A stretch of DNA of 8,639 nt from JBCBSK01 sp039819185 (GCA_039819185.1 JBCBSK010000156.1:1-8639), one strand, 5' to 3'; numbered from the stretch's first letter, positions 1 through 6,666 are shown. Program-made: numbers and translations. Notes: a model not told the origin generated them from the letters alone.

Positions 1-1452
1 GATCGCACGCTCCATGCGCACCAGGCCGACGCGATACTGGTTTTCCATCAGTTCGCCGACGGACCGCACCCGGCGATTGCCGAGATGGTCGATGTCGTCG
101 ATGTCGCCTTTGCCGTCGCGCAGATCGACCAGCGTCTTCACGACTGCAAGGATGTCGTCCTTACGCAGCGTGCGCATGGTGTCGGGTGCATCAAGCTCAA
201 GGCGCATATTCATCTTGACGCGGCCGACAGCCGACAGGTCATAGCGCTCCGCATCGAAGAACAGCGACTGGAACATCGCTTCTGCGGCCTCAATCGTCGG
301 CGGCTCACCCGGACGCATCACGCGGTAGATGTCGAACAGAGCTTCCTGGCGAGTCTCGTTCTTGTCGGCAGAAAGTGTGTTGCGGATGAAAGCGCCGGTG
401 TTGATGTGGTCGATATCGAGGATGGGGATCGTGTCGAAGCCGGCTTCGACCAGGATCTCCATGACCTTTTCGTCAAGTTCGTCGCCGGCCTCGGCATAGA
501 TCTCACCGGTCTTCGAGTTCGCCATGTCCTCAGCGACATAGAAGCTCGCAAGCTCGTCCTCGGCGACCGCCAGAACCTTCAAGCCGTTTTCCGCCAGGTC
601 CTTGGCTTTACGCATGGTCAGCTTCTTGCCGGCCTCGAGAATGACCTCACCGGTTTCGCCATTGATCAGGTCGCGTGTTGCCTTAACGCCACGCAGACGC
701 TGCGGATCATAGGGCCGCTGCCAGCCGCCATCCTTGCCCTTGGTGAGGGCGAGGTGATTATAGAAGGTCGCGAGGATTTCCTCGGAATCGAGACCAAGCG
801 CATAAAGAAGTGTCGTTGCCGGCAGCTTACGGCGGCGATCGATGCGGACATAGACGATGTCCTTGGCATCGAATTCGATGTCGAGCCAGGAGCCGCGATA
901 GGGGATGATGCGGGCGGCAAACAGAAGCTTGCCCGAGGAATGGGTCTTGCCCTTATCGTGATCGAAGAAAACGCCGGGCGAGCGGTGCATCTGGCTGACG
1001 ATGACGCGCTCGGTGCCATTGACCACGAAGGTGCCGTTCATCGTCATGAACGGCATATCGCCCATATAAACGTCCTGTTCCTTGATGTCCTTGACCGACT
1101 TCGCGCCGGTGTCCTCGTCAACATCGAACACGATTAGCCGCAGTGTAACCTTGAGCGGGGCGGCATAGGTCATGCCGCGCTGGCGGCATTCCTCGACGTC
1201 ATATTTCGGCGACTCGAACTCGTAGGACACGAATTCAAGCGTCGCGGTGCCGGCGAAATCGCTGATCGGGAACACGGACGTGAAGACCGCTTGCAGCCCT
1301 TCGTCGGGACGCCCGCCATCGGGCGCGTCGACGATCAAGAACTGGTCATAGGACTGCTTCTGCACCTCAATGAGGTTCGGCAGAACCGCAGCCTCGGGGA
1401 TCGACCCGAAGGACTTGCGGATGCGCTTACGGCCCGTGAACGTCTCAGCCAT
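1..1452 (-). CDS. rpoB: RNA polymerase beta subunit, N-terminal part (cut by the window edge)
   Basis: This is the beta subunit of DNA-dependent RNA polymerase, which with beta' forms the catalytic core. The frame is open from the ATG at 1452 to base 1, giving 484 codons of a protein usually about 1,350 residues long. The N-terminus has the family pattern (basic KRIRKSFGS near residue 9, then VFPISDFAGTATLEFVSYE). Residues 138-163 carry the conserved MNGTFVVNGTERVIVSQMHR segment, and the visible part ends at residues 458-484 in GNRRVRSVGEL...RVGLVRMERAI. By alignment with E. coli from memory, that lies about 30 residues before the main rifampicin-resistance cluster, so the cluster is outside the window. 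The start is fixed by an AAGGAG Shine-Dalgarno at 1463-1458, five bases upstream. It lies 264 bp downstream of rplL and is probably expressed by readthrough from rplJL. No frameshift or odd codon use is seen. Confidence 0.97.
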   Translation of the reverse strand, partial: MAETFTGRKRIRKSFGSIPEAAVLPNLIEVQKQSYDQFLIVDAPDGGRPDEGLQAVFTSVFPISDFAGTATLEFVSYEFESPKYDVEECRQRGMTYAAPLKVTLRLIVFDVDEDTGAKSVKDIKEQDVYMGDMPFMTMNGTFVVNGTERVIVSQMHRSPGVFFDHDKGKTHSSGKLLFAARIIPYRGSWLDIEFDAKDIVYVRIDRRRKLPATTLLYALGLDSEEILATFYNHLALTKGKDGGWQRPYDPQRLRGVKATRDLINGETGEVILEAGKKLTMRKAKDLAENGLKVLAVAEDELASFYVAEDMANSKTGEIYAEAGDELDEKVMEILVEAGFDTIPILDIDHINTGAFIRNTLSADKNETRQEALFDIYRVMRPGEPPTIEAAEAMFQSLFFDAERYDLSAVGRVKMNMRLELDAPDTMRTLRKDDILAVVKTLVDLRDGKGDIDDIDHLGNRRVRSVGELMENQYRVGLVRMERAI

Positions 1453-1527
1453 GATCGCTCCTTAAACGTGCAACTTGGATGTTTGCAACGCACCGCCTGA
1501 ATGACGGCGCAAGGTTTCGGTTTGCCG

Positions 1528-1551
1528 AAGGGCACGGCGCGGTGTGCCCTT
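1528..1551 (-). other. Hairpin in the rplL-rpoB spacer, proximal to rpoB
   Basis: A perfect 8-bp inverted repeat, AAGGGCAC at 1528-1535 against GTGCCCTT at 1544-1551, with an 8-nt loop. It is the second of two hairpins that an rplL-rpoB transcript would form. No U-tract follows it on the minus strand, so it is not a standard Rho-independent terminator. A role in RNA processing, or as a spacer structure ahead of the rpoB ribosome binding site, is inference. Confidence 0.5.
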
Positions 1552-1613
1552 GGGAAAACCTGTTTAAATCAATACGCAACGCAAACCTTCTCAGACCCCG
1601 CTGAAAGCAGGTT

Positions 1614-1643
1614 TGGCGCGGCACCGAACCCGGTGCCGCGCCA
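1614..1643 (-). other. Strong GC-rich hairpin between rplL and rpoB (processing or attenuation site)
   Basis: A perfect 13-bp stem: TGGCGCGGCACCG at 1614-1626 pairs with its exact complement at 1631-1643 around a 4-nt loop. On the minus-strand transcript it lies about 75 nt after the rplL stop. The RNA that follows reads AAACCUGC, with no U-run, so simple intrinsic termination is unlikely. In E. coli the same spacer holds a partial attenuator and an RNase III cleavage hairpin that set the ratio of L7/L12 to beta subunit. The same role here is inferred from position and stem strength only. Confidence 0.6.
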
Positions 1644-1716
1644 TGTGGGACCCGTAGTGCCGGCGCTGCCGCGATGGCTTTTGCGCCGACCGGCTGTCGC
1701 TGACAGCCCTGGTCAA

Positions 1717-2103
1717 TTACTTGAGCTCGACGGATGCGCCAACGTCCTCAAGCTGCTTTTTGATCTTCTCGGCTTCTTCTTTCGGAAGATCTTCCTTGAT
1801 CGGTTTCGGCGCGCTTTCGACCAAATCCTTGGCTTCCTTGAGGCCAAGGCCGGTGATCGTGCGCACTTCCTTGATCACGTTGATCTTCTTGTCGCCGGCG
1901 CCCGCGAGGACGACGGTGAATTCGGTTTTCTCTTCGGCCGCAGCGGCATCACCACCACCAGCCGCCGGAGCAGCAACGCCTGCGACAGCAACCGGAGCCG
2001 CCGCCGACACGCCCCACTTCTCTTCGAGAAGCTTAGACAATTCCGCCGCCTCGATGACGGTCAGATTGGACAGGTCTTCTGCGATCTTTTCGAGATCAGC
2101 CAT
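1717..2103 (-). CDS. rplL: 50S ribosomal protein L7/L12
   Basis: This is the acidic, multi-copy stalk protein of the large subunit. It is anchored to the ribosome through L10 and recruits translational GTPases such as EF-Tu and EF-G. The 128-residue length is close to that of the family. Residues 1-31 form the helical dimerisation and L10-binding domain (LEKIAEDLSNLTVIEAAELSK). Residues 32-57 are the flexible Ala/Gly/Val hinge. Residues 58-128 are the globular factor-binding domain, with the conserved KKINVIKEVR and TGLGLKEAKDLVE helices. The ATG at 2103 is preceded by AAGGAA (within 2118-2111) at normal spacing. It lies 45 bp downstream of rplJ, in the same transcript. L7/L12 must be made in excess over L10, which fits its own strong ribosome binding site and the structured spacer that follows before rpoB. 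Confidence 0.98.
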   Translation of the reverse strand: MADLEKIAEDLSNLTVIEAAELSKLLEEKWGVSAAAPVAVAGVAAPAAGGGDAAAAEEKTEFTVVLAGAGDKKINVIKEVRTITGLGLKEAKDLVESAPKPIKEDLPKEEAEKIKKQLEDVGASVELK

Positions 2104-2148
2104 TGGTCAACTTCCTTTCGATTCGAACACTTTGCAAGCAGAACCGCC

Positions 2149-2679
2149 TTACGCGGCCGCGCTGTCCTGACCACCAGAGTCCGCATAGGCGCCGATAACC
2201 CGGGCAACCTGCCCGGCCGGAGCCTGAAGAACGCCCGCAAGCCTTGTTGCCGGCGTGTTGATCATGCCGACAATCTTGGCCCGCAGCTCATCCAGAGATG
2301 GCATGGTCGCAAGCGACTTGACGCCATCGGCATCAAGGGTCGTTGCGCCAAGTGCCCCACCGATCACGACCAACTTTTCATTTGCTTTCGCAAAATCGGT
2401 CGTAACCTTCGGCGCCGCGACCGGATCGTCCGAATAGGCGATCAGAGTCGGGCCCGCGAACAGGGGCGCCATCTCGCTGAGCTCGGTGTCTTTGAGCGCG
2501 ATCTTCGCAAGCCGGTTCTTGGCCACCTTCACCGAGCCGCCCGCATCCCGCATCTTCGCCCTGAGGGACGACATCTGGGACACATTGAGACCGGCATAGT
2601 GGGCAACGACGACAACGCCCGTGGTTTGAAACACGTCGTTGAGCGTCTGAACGAGCTCTTGCTTTTCCGCTCTATCCAC
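2149..2679 (-). CDS. rplJ: 50S ribosomal protein L10 (GTG start)
   Basis: L10 forms the base of the ribosomal stalk: it binds 23S rRNA together with L11 and carries L7/L12 dimers on its C-terminal helix. The protein is 176 residues. Residues 1-15 match the usual DRAEK-type start, residues 51-62 hold KVAKNRLAKIAL of the rRNA-binding domain, and residues 79-90 (LIAYSDDPVAAP) and 127-152 (PSLDELRAK, NTPATRLAGVLQAP) are typical of alphaproteobacterial L10. The long C-terminal helix (about 130-163) is the expected L7/L12 docking site, followed by an Ala/Gly/Asp tail. I chose the GTG at 2679 because GGAGAG (2690-2685) lies five bases upstream and the family sequence begins there. The frame stays open upstream to an ATG at 2868, but that extension would translate the structured leader and has no family similarity. 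In E. coli the L10-L7/L12 complex represses its own mRNA through the leader. Confidence 0.96.
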   Translation of the reverse strand: MDRAEKQELVQTLNDVFQTTGVVVVAHYAGLNVSQMSSLRAKMRDAGGSVKVAKNRLAKIALKDTELSEMAPLFAGPTLIAYSDDPVAAPKVTTDFAKANEKLVVIGGALGATTLDADGVKSLATMPSLDELRAKIVGMINTPATRLAGVLQAPAGQVARVIGAYADSGGQDSAAA

Positions 2680-3015
2680 TTGCTCTCTCCAATTTGGCGG
2701 GTCATGCCGGCAGACTGCCAACCCGATCCCGCCGGTTGCTCTCACCAAACCCTTCGCAAAGGATCCGGCAACAGGGCCTGTCCCGCCCTGCCCCCACACG
2801 TTGGAACCAGAGCAACCGGTTCGAACCGAACGTCCCCTCTCGGGGGTGTCCTGTTCTTCCCATCTCATGCAGGCAGCCGGTGACCCGGATTATGCGATAC
2901 CGCACCTGCAATCTCGGACAGGGCGCCCGGCGTTCCCGCCGGACTATCCAGGCCGGCAAAGCCGGCCAGGAACCTCGAAACGGCGCACGGTCAGCCCCGC
3001 GCGCCCAAACAAAAA
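2680..3015 (-). promoter_or_regulatory. rplJ leader with competing RNA helices, probable L10 autoregulatory region
   Basis: This 336-bp gene-free stretch separates rplA from rplJ and is rich in inverted repeats. In transcript order they are: GGCCGGC/GCCGGCC (2951-2967); CCGGCG/CGCCGG with a GGAA loop on the RNA (2927-2942); a 12-nt palindrome CGGTTCGAACCG (2817-2828); an 11-bp long-range stem with arms 2809-2819 and 2732-2742, enclosing a CAGGGC/GCCCTG hairpin (2772-2790); and a GGCGGG/CCCGCC helix (2728-2733 with 2696-2701) ending five bases before the rplJ Shine-Dalgarno. The long stem overlaps both the palindrome and the helix next to the Shine-Dalgarno, so not all can form at once. L10 leader RNAs bound by L10-L12 are known in many bacteria; the assignment here rests on position and structure. 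A CATAAT at 2894-2889 could be a -10 box, but I see no convincing -35. Confidence 0.6.
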
Positions 3016-3038
3016 TCAGCCGACCACAGACGACGGCT
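3007..3038 (-). terminator. Possible weak intrinsic terminator or attenuator at the end of rplA
   Basis: On the minus strand AGCCG (3038-3034) can pair with CGGCT (3022-3018) across an 11-nt loop, and GAUUUUUGUUU follows directly. The stem covers the last codons and part of the stop codon of rplA. Five base pairs with a long loop is marginal, but this is the only stem with an adjoining U-run that I found on this strand. It would partly separate rplKA from rplJL-rpoBC. Confidence 0.35.
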
Positions 3039-3705
3039 CGACGCGCACACCCGGACCCATGGTCGAGGAGATTGCGATCTTCTTGAGATACGTGCCCTTG
3101 GCACCCGATGGCTTCGCCTTGACGACAGCATCGGTGAACGCACGAACGTTCTCGGCCAGTTTCTCGGGCGCAAACGATGCCTTGCCGACACCGGCATGGA
3201 TGATACCGGCCTTCTCGACGCGGAATTCGACCGCTCCGCCCTTGGCCGCCTGGACGGCTGCCGCGACATCCTGTGTCACGGTGCCGACCTTGGGGTTTGG
3301 CATCAAACCGCGCGGACCAAGCACCTTACCGAGCCGGCCGACCAGCGGCATCATGTCTGGCGTCGCGATGCAGCGGTCAAAGTCGATCTCACCCTTCTGG
3401 ATGGTCTCGACCAGATCTTCCGCGCCGACGATGTTGGCGCCGGCTTCCCGCGCCTCATCCGCCTTGGCATCGCGGGCAAACACTGCAACCCGCACGTCAC
3501 GACCCGTGCCGTTCGGAAGATTGCAGACGCCGCGGACCATCTGGTCGGCATAGCGTGGATCGACGCCGAGATTGAGTGCCACTTCGACCGTTTCGTCGAA
3601 CTTCACCGACGCCCGTTCCTTGACGAGGCTGAGAGCATCGTCGAGCGGATAAAGCGTGGATTTGTCGATGCCCTCTTGGGCCTGACGCATGCGTTTTCCA
3701 GCCAT
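3016..3705 (-). CDS. rplA: 50S ribosomal protein L1
   Basis: L1 binds helices of 23S rRNA to form the mobile L1 stalk, which helps release deacylated tRNA from the E site. In E. coli it is also the repressor of its own rplK-rplA mRNA. The 229-residue length is typical. Residues 36-51 (FDETVEVALNLGVDPR) belong to the RNA-binding domain I. Residues 126-143 hold the hallmark GKVLGPRGLMPNPKVGTV. Residues 161-175 (FRVEKAGIIHAGVGK) and 204-220 (GTYLKKIAISSTMGPGV) close domain I. The ATG at 3705 lies only three bases after the rplK stop, so the two genes are almost certainly translationally coupled; a G-rich AGGGG serves as a modest ribosome binding site overlapping the end of rplK. A 336-bp gap follows before rplJ. 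Confidence 0.98.
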   Translation of the reverse strand: MAGKRMRQAQEGIDKSTLYPLDDALSLVKERASVKFDETVEVALNLGVDPRYADQMVRGVCNLPNGTGRDVRVAVFARDAKADEAREAGANIVGAEDLVETIQKGEIDFDRCIATPDMMPLVGRLGKVLGPRGLMPNPKVGTVTQDVAAAVQAAKGGAVEFRVEKAGIIHAGVGKASFAPEKLAENVRAFTDAVVKAKPSGAKGTYLKKIAISSTMGPGVRVEPSSVVG

Positions 3706-3708
3706 CGT

Positions 3709-4137
3709 CTACCCCTGCACCTCAAGACCCATGGACCGTGCCGACCCTTCAATGATCTTCATCGCCTGATCGATATCGTTGGCGTTAAGATCTTGCATCT
3801 TGGACTCGGCGATCTCGCGGACCTGGTCGCGGGTCACGCTGCCGGCCTTGGCGCGGCCCGGCGTTTGCGAGCCCTTCTGCACCTTGGCCGCCTGCTTGAG
3901 AAGATAGGATGCCGGCGGCGTCTTGATCTCGAAGGTGAAAGACTTGTCCTGGTAGTAGGTGATGATCGTCGGGCACGGCGCGCCCTTGTCGATCTCCGCC
4001 GTCCTGGCATTAAAGTCCTTCACAAACTGCATGATGTTGAGGCCACGCTGACCAAGCGCCGGACCAATCGGAGGCGACGCACTCGCCCCACCCGCCGGAC
4101 ACTGGAGCTTGATGTAGCCCAGAATCTTCTTCGCCAT
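3709..4137 (-). CDS. rplK: 50S ribosomal protein L11
   Basis: L11 binds the GTPase-associated region of 23S rRNA at the stalk base, the thiostrepton site, and contributes to factor-dependent GTP hydrolysis and to RelA activation in stringent control. The protein is 142 residues, the usual length. Residues 22-35 contain the signature PPIGPALGQRGLNI of the N-terminal domain. The linker and rRNA-binding C-terminal domain follow from about residue 72 (KTPPASYLLKQAA, SVTRDQVREIAESKMQDLNA, AMKIIEGSARSMGL). The ATG at 4137 has AAAGGAA (4152-4146) eight bases upstream. It is followed by rplA after 3 bp and preceded by nusG after 141 bp. That spacer contains a hairpin close to the ribosome binding site, so control of both genes could act at its translation start. 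Confidence 0.98.
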   Translation of the reverse strand: MAKKILGYIKLQCPAGGASASPPIGPALGQRGLNIMQFVKDFNARTAEIDKGAPCPTIITYYQDKSFTFEIKTPPASYLLKQAAKVQKGSQTPGRAKAGSVTRDQVREIAESKMQDLNANDIDQAMKIIEGSARSMGLEVQG

Positions 4138-4278
4138 CCTTCACGTTCCTTTCGCGGGCCTTGCCCGCTGGTTCCGACCGATATCACTCAGCCGTTTGGA
4201 GCGGTGCGTGGTGCGGCTCCGGACAGTTTGGCATGCCGCCCTGCCTCCCACGCGATGTTGGGGCAATGCCCCTACGGC
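4138..4278 (-). promoter_or_regulatory. rplK leader with a hairpin next to the ribosome binding site (candidate L1 target)
   Basis: This 141-bp spacer lies between nusG and rplK. GCGGGC (4154-4159) pairs perfectly with GCCCGC (4163-4168) around a 3-nt loop, ending two bases before the rplK AAAGGAA sequence. A second short stem, GGGGC/GCCCC (4260-4264 with 4268-4272), sits just after the nusG stop without a U-tract. In E. coli, L1 represses this operon by binding the rplK leader. That the first hairpin is such a site is inference from position; I could not recognise the detailed L1-binding loop motif. Confidence 0.4.
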
Positions 4279-4809
4279 TCAGACCTTTTCGACCTGGCCA
4301 TATTCCAGCTCGACCGGCGTCGCGCGGCCAAAAATTGATACTGTAACCTTGAGCCGGGCGCGTTCCTCGTCGATTTCCTCGACAAGCCCGTTAAAGGTCG
4401 CGAAGGGACCATCGGAGACGCGGATCTGCTCGCCAACCTCGAAGCTGATCGAGGGCTTGGGCCGTTCGATGCCTTCCTGAACCTGGCTTAGAATGCGCTG
4501 AGCTTCCGCCTCGGAAATTGGCATCGGCTTGTTGTCGGCACCGAGGAAACCGGTCACCTTGGGCGTGTTCTTGATCAGGTGATAGGTCTCGTCGGTAAGA
4601 TCCATCTTCACAAGAACATAGCCCGGAAAGAACTTCTTCTCCGCATCGACCTTGCGGCCACGGCGAACTTCGATGACCTTTTCGGTCGGGACAAGAACCT
4701 GGTCGAACTCATCTTCCAGCCCGCTCGTTTGCGCCTTGTCGATAATCGCGTCAGCGACCTTCTTTTCGAAATTCGAATAAGCGTGAACGATGTACCAGCG
4801 CTTCGGCAT
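4279..4809 (-). CDS. nusG: Transcription termination/antitermination factor NusG
   Basis: NusG binds the RNA polymerase clamp and suppresses pausing. Through its C-terminal KOW domain it contacts Rho or ribosomal protein S10, linking transcription to translation. Starting at the ATG at 4809 it has 176 residues. The N-terminal NGN domain starts with KRWYIVHAYSNFEKKVA (3-19) and includes VPTEKVIEVRRGRK (40-53) and the FFPGYVLVKMDL core (60-71). The KOW domain covers about residues 124-176 with VGEQIRVSDGPFATFNG. An upstream ATG at 4821 would add four residues, but it lies inside secE and the family normally begins at MPKRWY-like sequence. The chosen start is one base after the secE stop, so coupled translation is likely, using the G-rich end of secE as ribosome binding site. 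Confidence 0.97.
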   Translation of the reverse strand: MPKRWYIVHAYSNFEKKVADAIIDKAQTSGLEDEFDQVLVPTEKVIEVRRGRKVDAEKKFFPGYVLVKMDLTDETYHLIKNTPKVTGFLGADNKPMPISEAEAQRILSQVQEGIERPKPSISFEVGEQIRVSDGPFATFNGLVEEIDEERARLKVTVSIFGRATPVELEYGQVEKV

Positions 4810-4810
4810 C

Positions 4811-5008
4811 CTAGCCCCCAAACCCGAGGACCCAGCGGACGACGAAGCCGATGATCTGATCGACGATCAAAAAGAAGATCGCAGCGATCGTCGCCATGAT
4901 GAACACCATGATCGACGTCACTATCGTCTCACGCCGCGACGGCCAGGTAACCTTGGCGACCTCGGTCCTGACCTGCTGCAAGAACTCGAAAGGATTGGTC
5001 TTCGCCAT
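4811..5008 (-). CDS. secE: Preprotein translocase subunit SecE
   Basis: SecE is the essential small subunit that clamps SecY in the SecYEG protein-conducting channel of the inner membrane. The protein is 65 residues, the short single-span form usual in alphaproteobacteria rather than the three-span E. coli form. Residues 6-27 form the amphipathic cytoplasmic helix with the conserved EVAKVTWPSRRE (16-27), and residues about 30-55 are one hydrophobic membrane segment. I chose the ATG at 5008 because family proteins begin just before the NPFEFLQQVR sequence. The frame is open further, to an ATG at 5059, but the extra 17 residues look unrelated and the Shine-Dalgarno evidence is weak for both. 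It is followed by nusG after one base. Confidence 0.95.
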   Translation of the reverse strand: MAKTNPFEFLQQVRTEVAKVTWPSRRETIVTSIMVFIMATIAAIFFLIVDQIIGFVVRWVLGFGG

Positions 5009-5335
5009 CCGATGTCCCGTGACCCTGACGCTGTCTGTAGCCCTGACTATCCGGTTCAAAGCCGATCAGCTCGAAGGCCGGTTCCGACACCACATCAACA
5101 CCTGAATCATGCCAAGAGTGTTCGTCCGAACATGAATGCGCGCGAACGGTCGCTCGCACGCCTGACGTCGATGTGTGATGATCAGATTGAACTACTTAAT
5201 CCGGTAATCGGGATTACACAAGCCCAATTTCGCACCTGCACGCAAGATTTTCAGCCCATCGCATAGGCTTGATGGGTCGGACTGTGATGATTGTGCCTGA
5301 GCTACGCTGATGAAGACGTACATCACGGCCAGAAC
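5009..5335. promoter_or_regulatory. secE upstream region with operator-like inverted repeats
   Basis: No gene is seen in this 327-bp stretch between tRNA-Trp and secE. It contains TGTTCG-TC-CGAACA (5119-5132) and a nested pair, TAATCC with GGATTA (5198-5203 and 5211-5216) and GTAATC-GG-GATTAC (5204-5217). The minus strand around 5190-5235 is the most AT-rich part, a plausible place for a secE-nusG promoter, but I could not find a -35/-10 pair close to consensus. Whether secE is transcribed from its own promoter or from the upstream tRNA-tuf unit is therefore open. Confidence 0.4.
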
Positions 5336-5411
5336 TGGCAGGGGCGGAGGGACTCGAACCCACGACCTGCGGTTTTGGAGACCGCTGCTCTACCAACTGA
5401 GCTACACCCCT
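5336..5411 (-). tRNA. tRNA-Trp (anticodon CCA)
   Basis: The minus strand folds as a complete 76-nt cloverleaf including an encoded CCA. The acceptor AGGGGTG pairs with CGCCCCT, the D arm is GCTC/GAGC, the anticodon stem GCGGT/ACCGC holds the loop CTCCAAA with anticodon CCA, and the T loop is TTCGAGT. The second pair of the T stem is a T-T mismatch. The gene sits between tuf and secE, so it may be cut out of a longer transcript. Confidence 0.97.
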
Positions 5412-5420
5412 GTAGCGCCA

Positions 5421-5452
5421 AACCAGCCTTATAGCTTGCCTCGACGCTGGTT
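5421..5452 (-). other. Inverted repeat in the tuf-tRNA-Trp spacer
   Basis: AACCAGC (5421-5427) and GCTGGTT (5446-5452) pair perfectly over 7 bp with an 18-nt loop, in the 79-bp gap after tuf. On the minus strand the stem is followed by UGGCGC, so it lacks a proper U-run and is not a good terminator. A role in tRNA-Trp 5' processing or 3' end protection of tuf mRNA is speculative. Confidence 0.35.
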
Positions 5453-5490
5453 CCTACCGTGTTTTCGCCGTTAGACGTCGGACATAAAGG

Positions 5491-6666
5491 TCATTCGATG
5501 ATTTTTGCGACGACGCCGGCGCCGACGGTTCGGCCGCCTTCGCGGATGGCGAAGCGCAGCTTCTCTTCCATCGCGATCGGCACGATCAGTTCGACATCCA
5601 TCGTCACACTGTCGCCCGGCATCACCATTTCCGTCCCTTCCGGAAGCTGCACAACGCCCGTCACATCCGTCGTCCGGAAATAAAACTGCGGACGATAATT
5701 GCCGAAAAACGGCGTGTGGCGGCCACCTTCTTCCTTGGTCAGGATGTAGGCTTCAGCAGAAAACTTCGTATGCGGCGTCACAGAGCCAGGCTTGCACAGA
5801 ACCTGGCCGCGCTCGACACCTTCACGCTCAACACCACGCAGCAGCGCGCCAATGTTGTCGCCCGCCTCGCCCTGATCCAGAAGCTTGCGGAACATCTCAA
5901 CACCCGTCACCGTCGTCTTCGTGGTGTCACGGATCCCGACAATCTCAACTTCCTCGCCAACCTTCACGATGCCGCGCTCGACACGCCCCGTCACAACCGT
6001 GCCGCGGCCCGAGATCGAGAACACATCCTCAATCGGCATCAGGAACGGCTGGTCAATCGGACGCTCAGGCTGCGGAATGTAGGTGTCAACCTCCGCCATC
6101 AGCGCACGCACCGCCTCTTCGCCAATCTGAGGCTCACGGTCTTCAAGCGCACACAACGCAGAGCCCTTGATGATGGGAATGTCATCGCCGGGGAACTCGT
6201 AAGACGACAGAAGCTCGCGCACTTCCAGTTCGACAAGCTCAAGCAGCTCCTCGTCATCAACCTGATCGACCTTGTTGAGAAACACCACGATCGCCGGCAC
6301 GCCGACCTGGCGCGCCAGAAGAATGTGCTCACGCGTCTGCGGCATCGGACCATCGGCCGCCGACACCACCAGGATCGCACCGTCCATCTGGGCAGCACCG
6401 GTGATCATGTTCTTCACATAGTCGGCATGGCCCGGGCAATCGACGTGCGCATAGTGGCGGTTCTCGGTCTCATATTCGACATGCGCCGTCGAGATCGTGA
6501 TGCCGCGCGCCTTCTCTTCAGGTGCAGCGTCAATCTGATCATAGGCCTTGAACTCACCGAAAAACTTCGTGATCGCAGCCGTCAGGGACGTCTTGCCATG
6601 ATCAACATGACCAATCGTCCCAATGTTCACATGCGGCTTCGTCCGCTCAAACTTCGCCTTGGCCAT
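5491..6666 (-). CDS. tuf: Elongation factor Tu
   Basis: EF-Tu is the GTPase that delivers aminoacyl-tRNA to the ribosomal A site. The 391-residue protein is full length. All GTP-binding motifs are intact: GHVDHGKT (19-26), RGIT (54-57, switch I), DCPGH (76-80, with the catalytic-type His80), NKVD (131-134) and SAL (169-171). Domains 2 and 3 follow, with RGTVVTGRVERG and the C-terminal GGRTVGAGVV. It lacks about five residues in the loop before AYDQIDAAPEEKARG compared with E. coli, as is common in alphaproteobacteria. The ATG at 6666 is preceded by GAGGAG (6683-6678), 11 bases upstream. Codon choice is visibly narrower than in the neighbours, as expected for a very highly expressed gene. Its place after tRNA-Tyr and tRNA-Gly marks it as the tufB-type locus; a second copy elsewhere is common but cannot be seen here. 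Confidence 0.99.
   Translation of the reverse strand: MAKAKFERTKPHVNIGTIGHVDHGKTSLTAAITKFFGEFKAYDQIDAAPEEKARGITISTAHVEYETENRHYAHVDCPGHADYVKNMITGAAQMDGAILVVSAADGPMPQTREHILLARQVGVPAIVVFLNKVDQVDDEELLELVELEVRELLSSYEFPGDDIPIIKGSALCALEDREPQIGEEAVRALMAEVDTYIPQPERPIDQPFLMPIEDVFSISGRGTVVTGRVERGIVKVGEEVEIVGIRDTTKTTVTGVEMFRKLLDQGEAGDNIGALLRGVEREGVERGQVLCKPGSVTPHTKFSAEAYILTKEEGGRHTPFFGNYRPQFYFRTTDVTGVVQLPEGTEMVMPGDSVTMDVELIVPIAMEEKLRFAIREGGRTVGAGVVAKIIE

Noticed and set aside
85..1137. 350-codon open frame on the plus strand
   Set aside because: It is antisense to rpoB, whose own frame is conserved along its length; high GC at third positions leaves long open frames on the opposite strand.
2680..2868. 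N-terminal extension of L10 to the ATG at 2868
   Set aside because: The extension would translate the structured leader, has no similarity to L10, and a GTG with a good Shine-Dalgarno lies at the family start.
1501..2883. 460-codon open frame on the plus strand
   Set aside because: It runs antisense across rplL, rplJ and their structured spacers, has no recognisable domain, and its composition looks like shadow translation.
3196..4338. 380-codon open frame on the plus strand
   Set aside because: Antisense to rplA and rplK, both unmistakable; no start signal or protein similarity.
5119..5132. LexA/SOS box
   Set aside because: The alphaproteobacterial LexA site is a GTTC-N7-GTTC direct repeat, and the order of half-sites here is opposite to the Gram-positive box.
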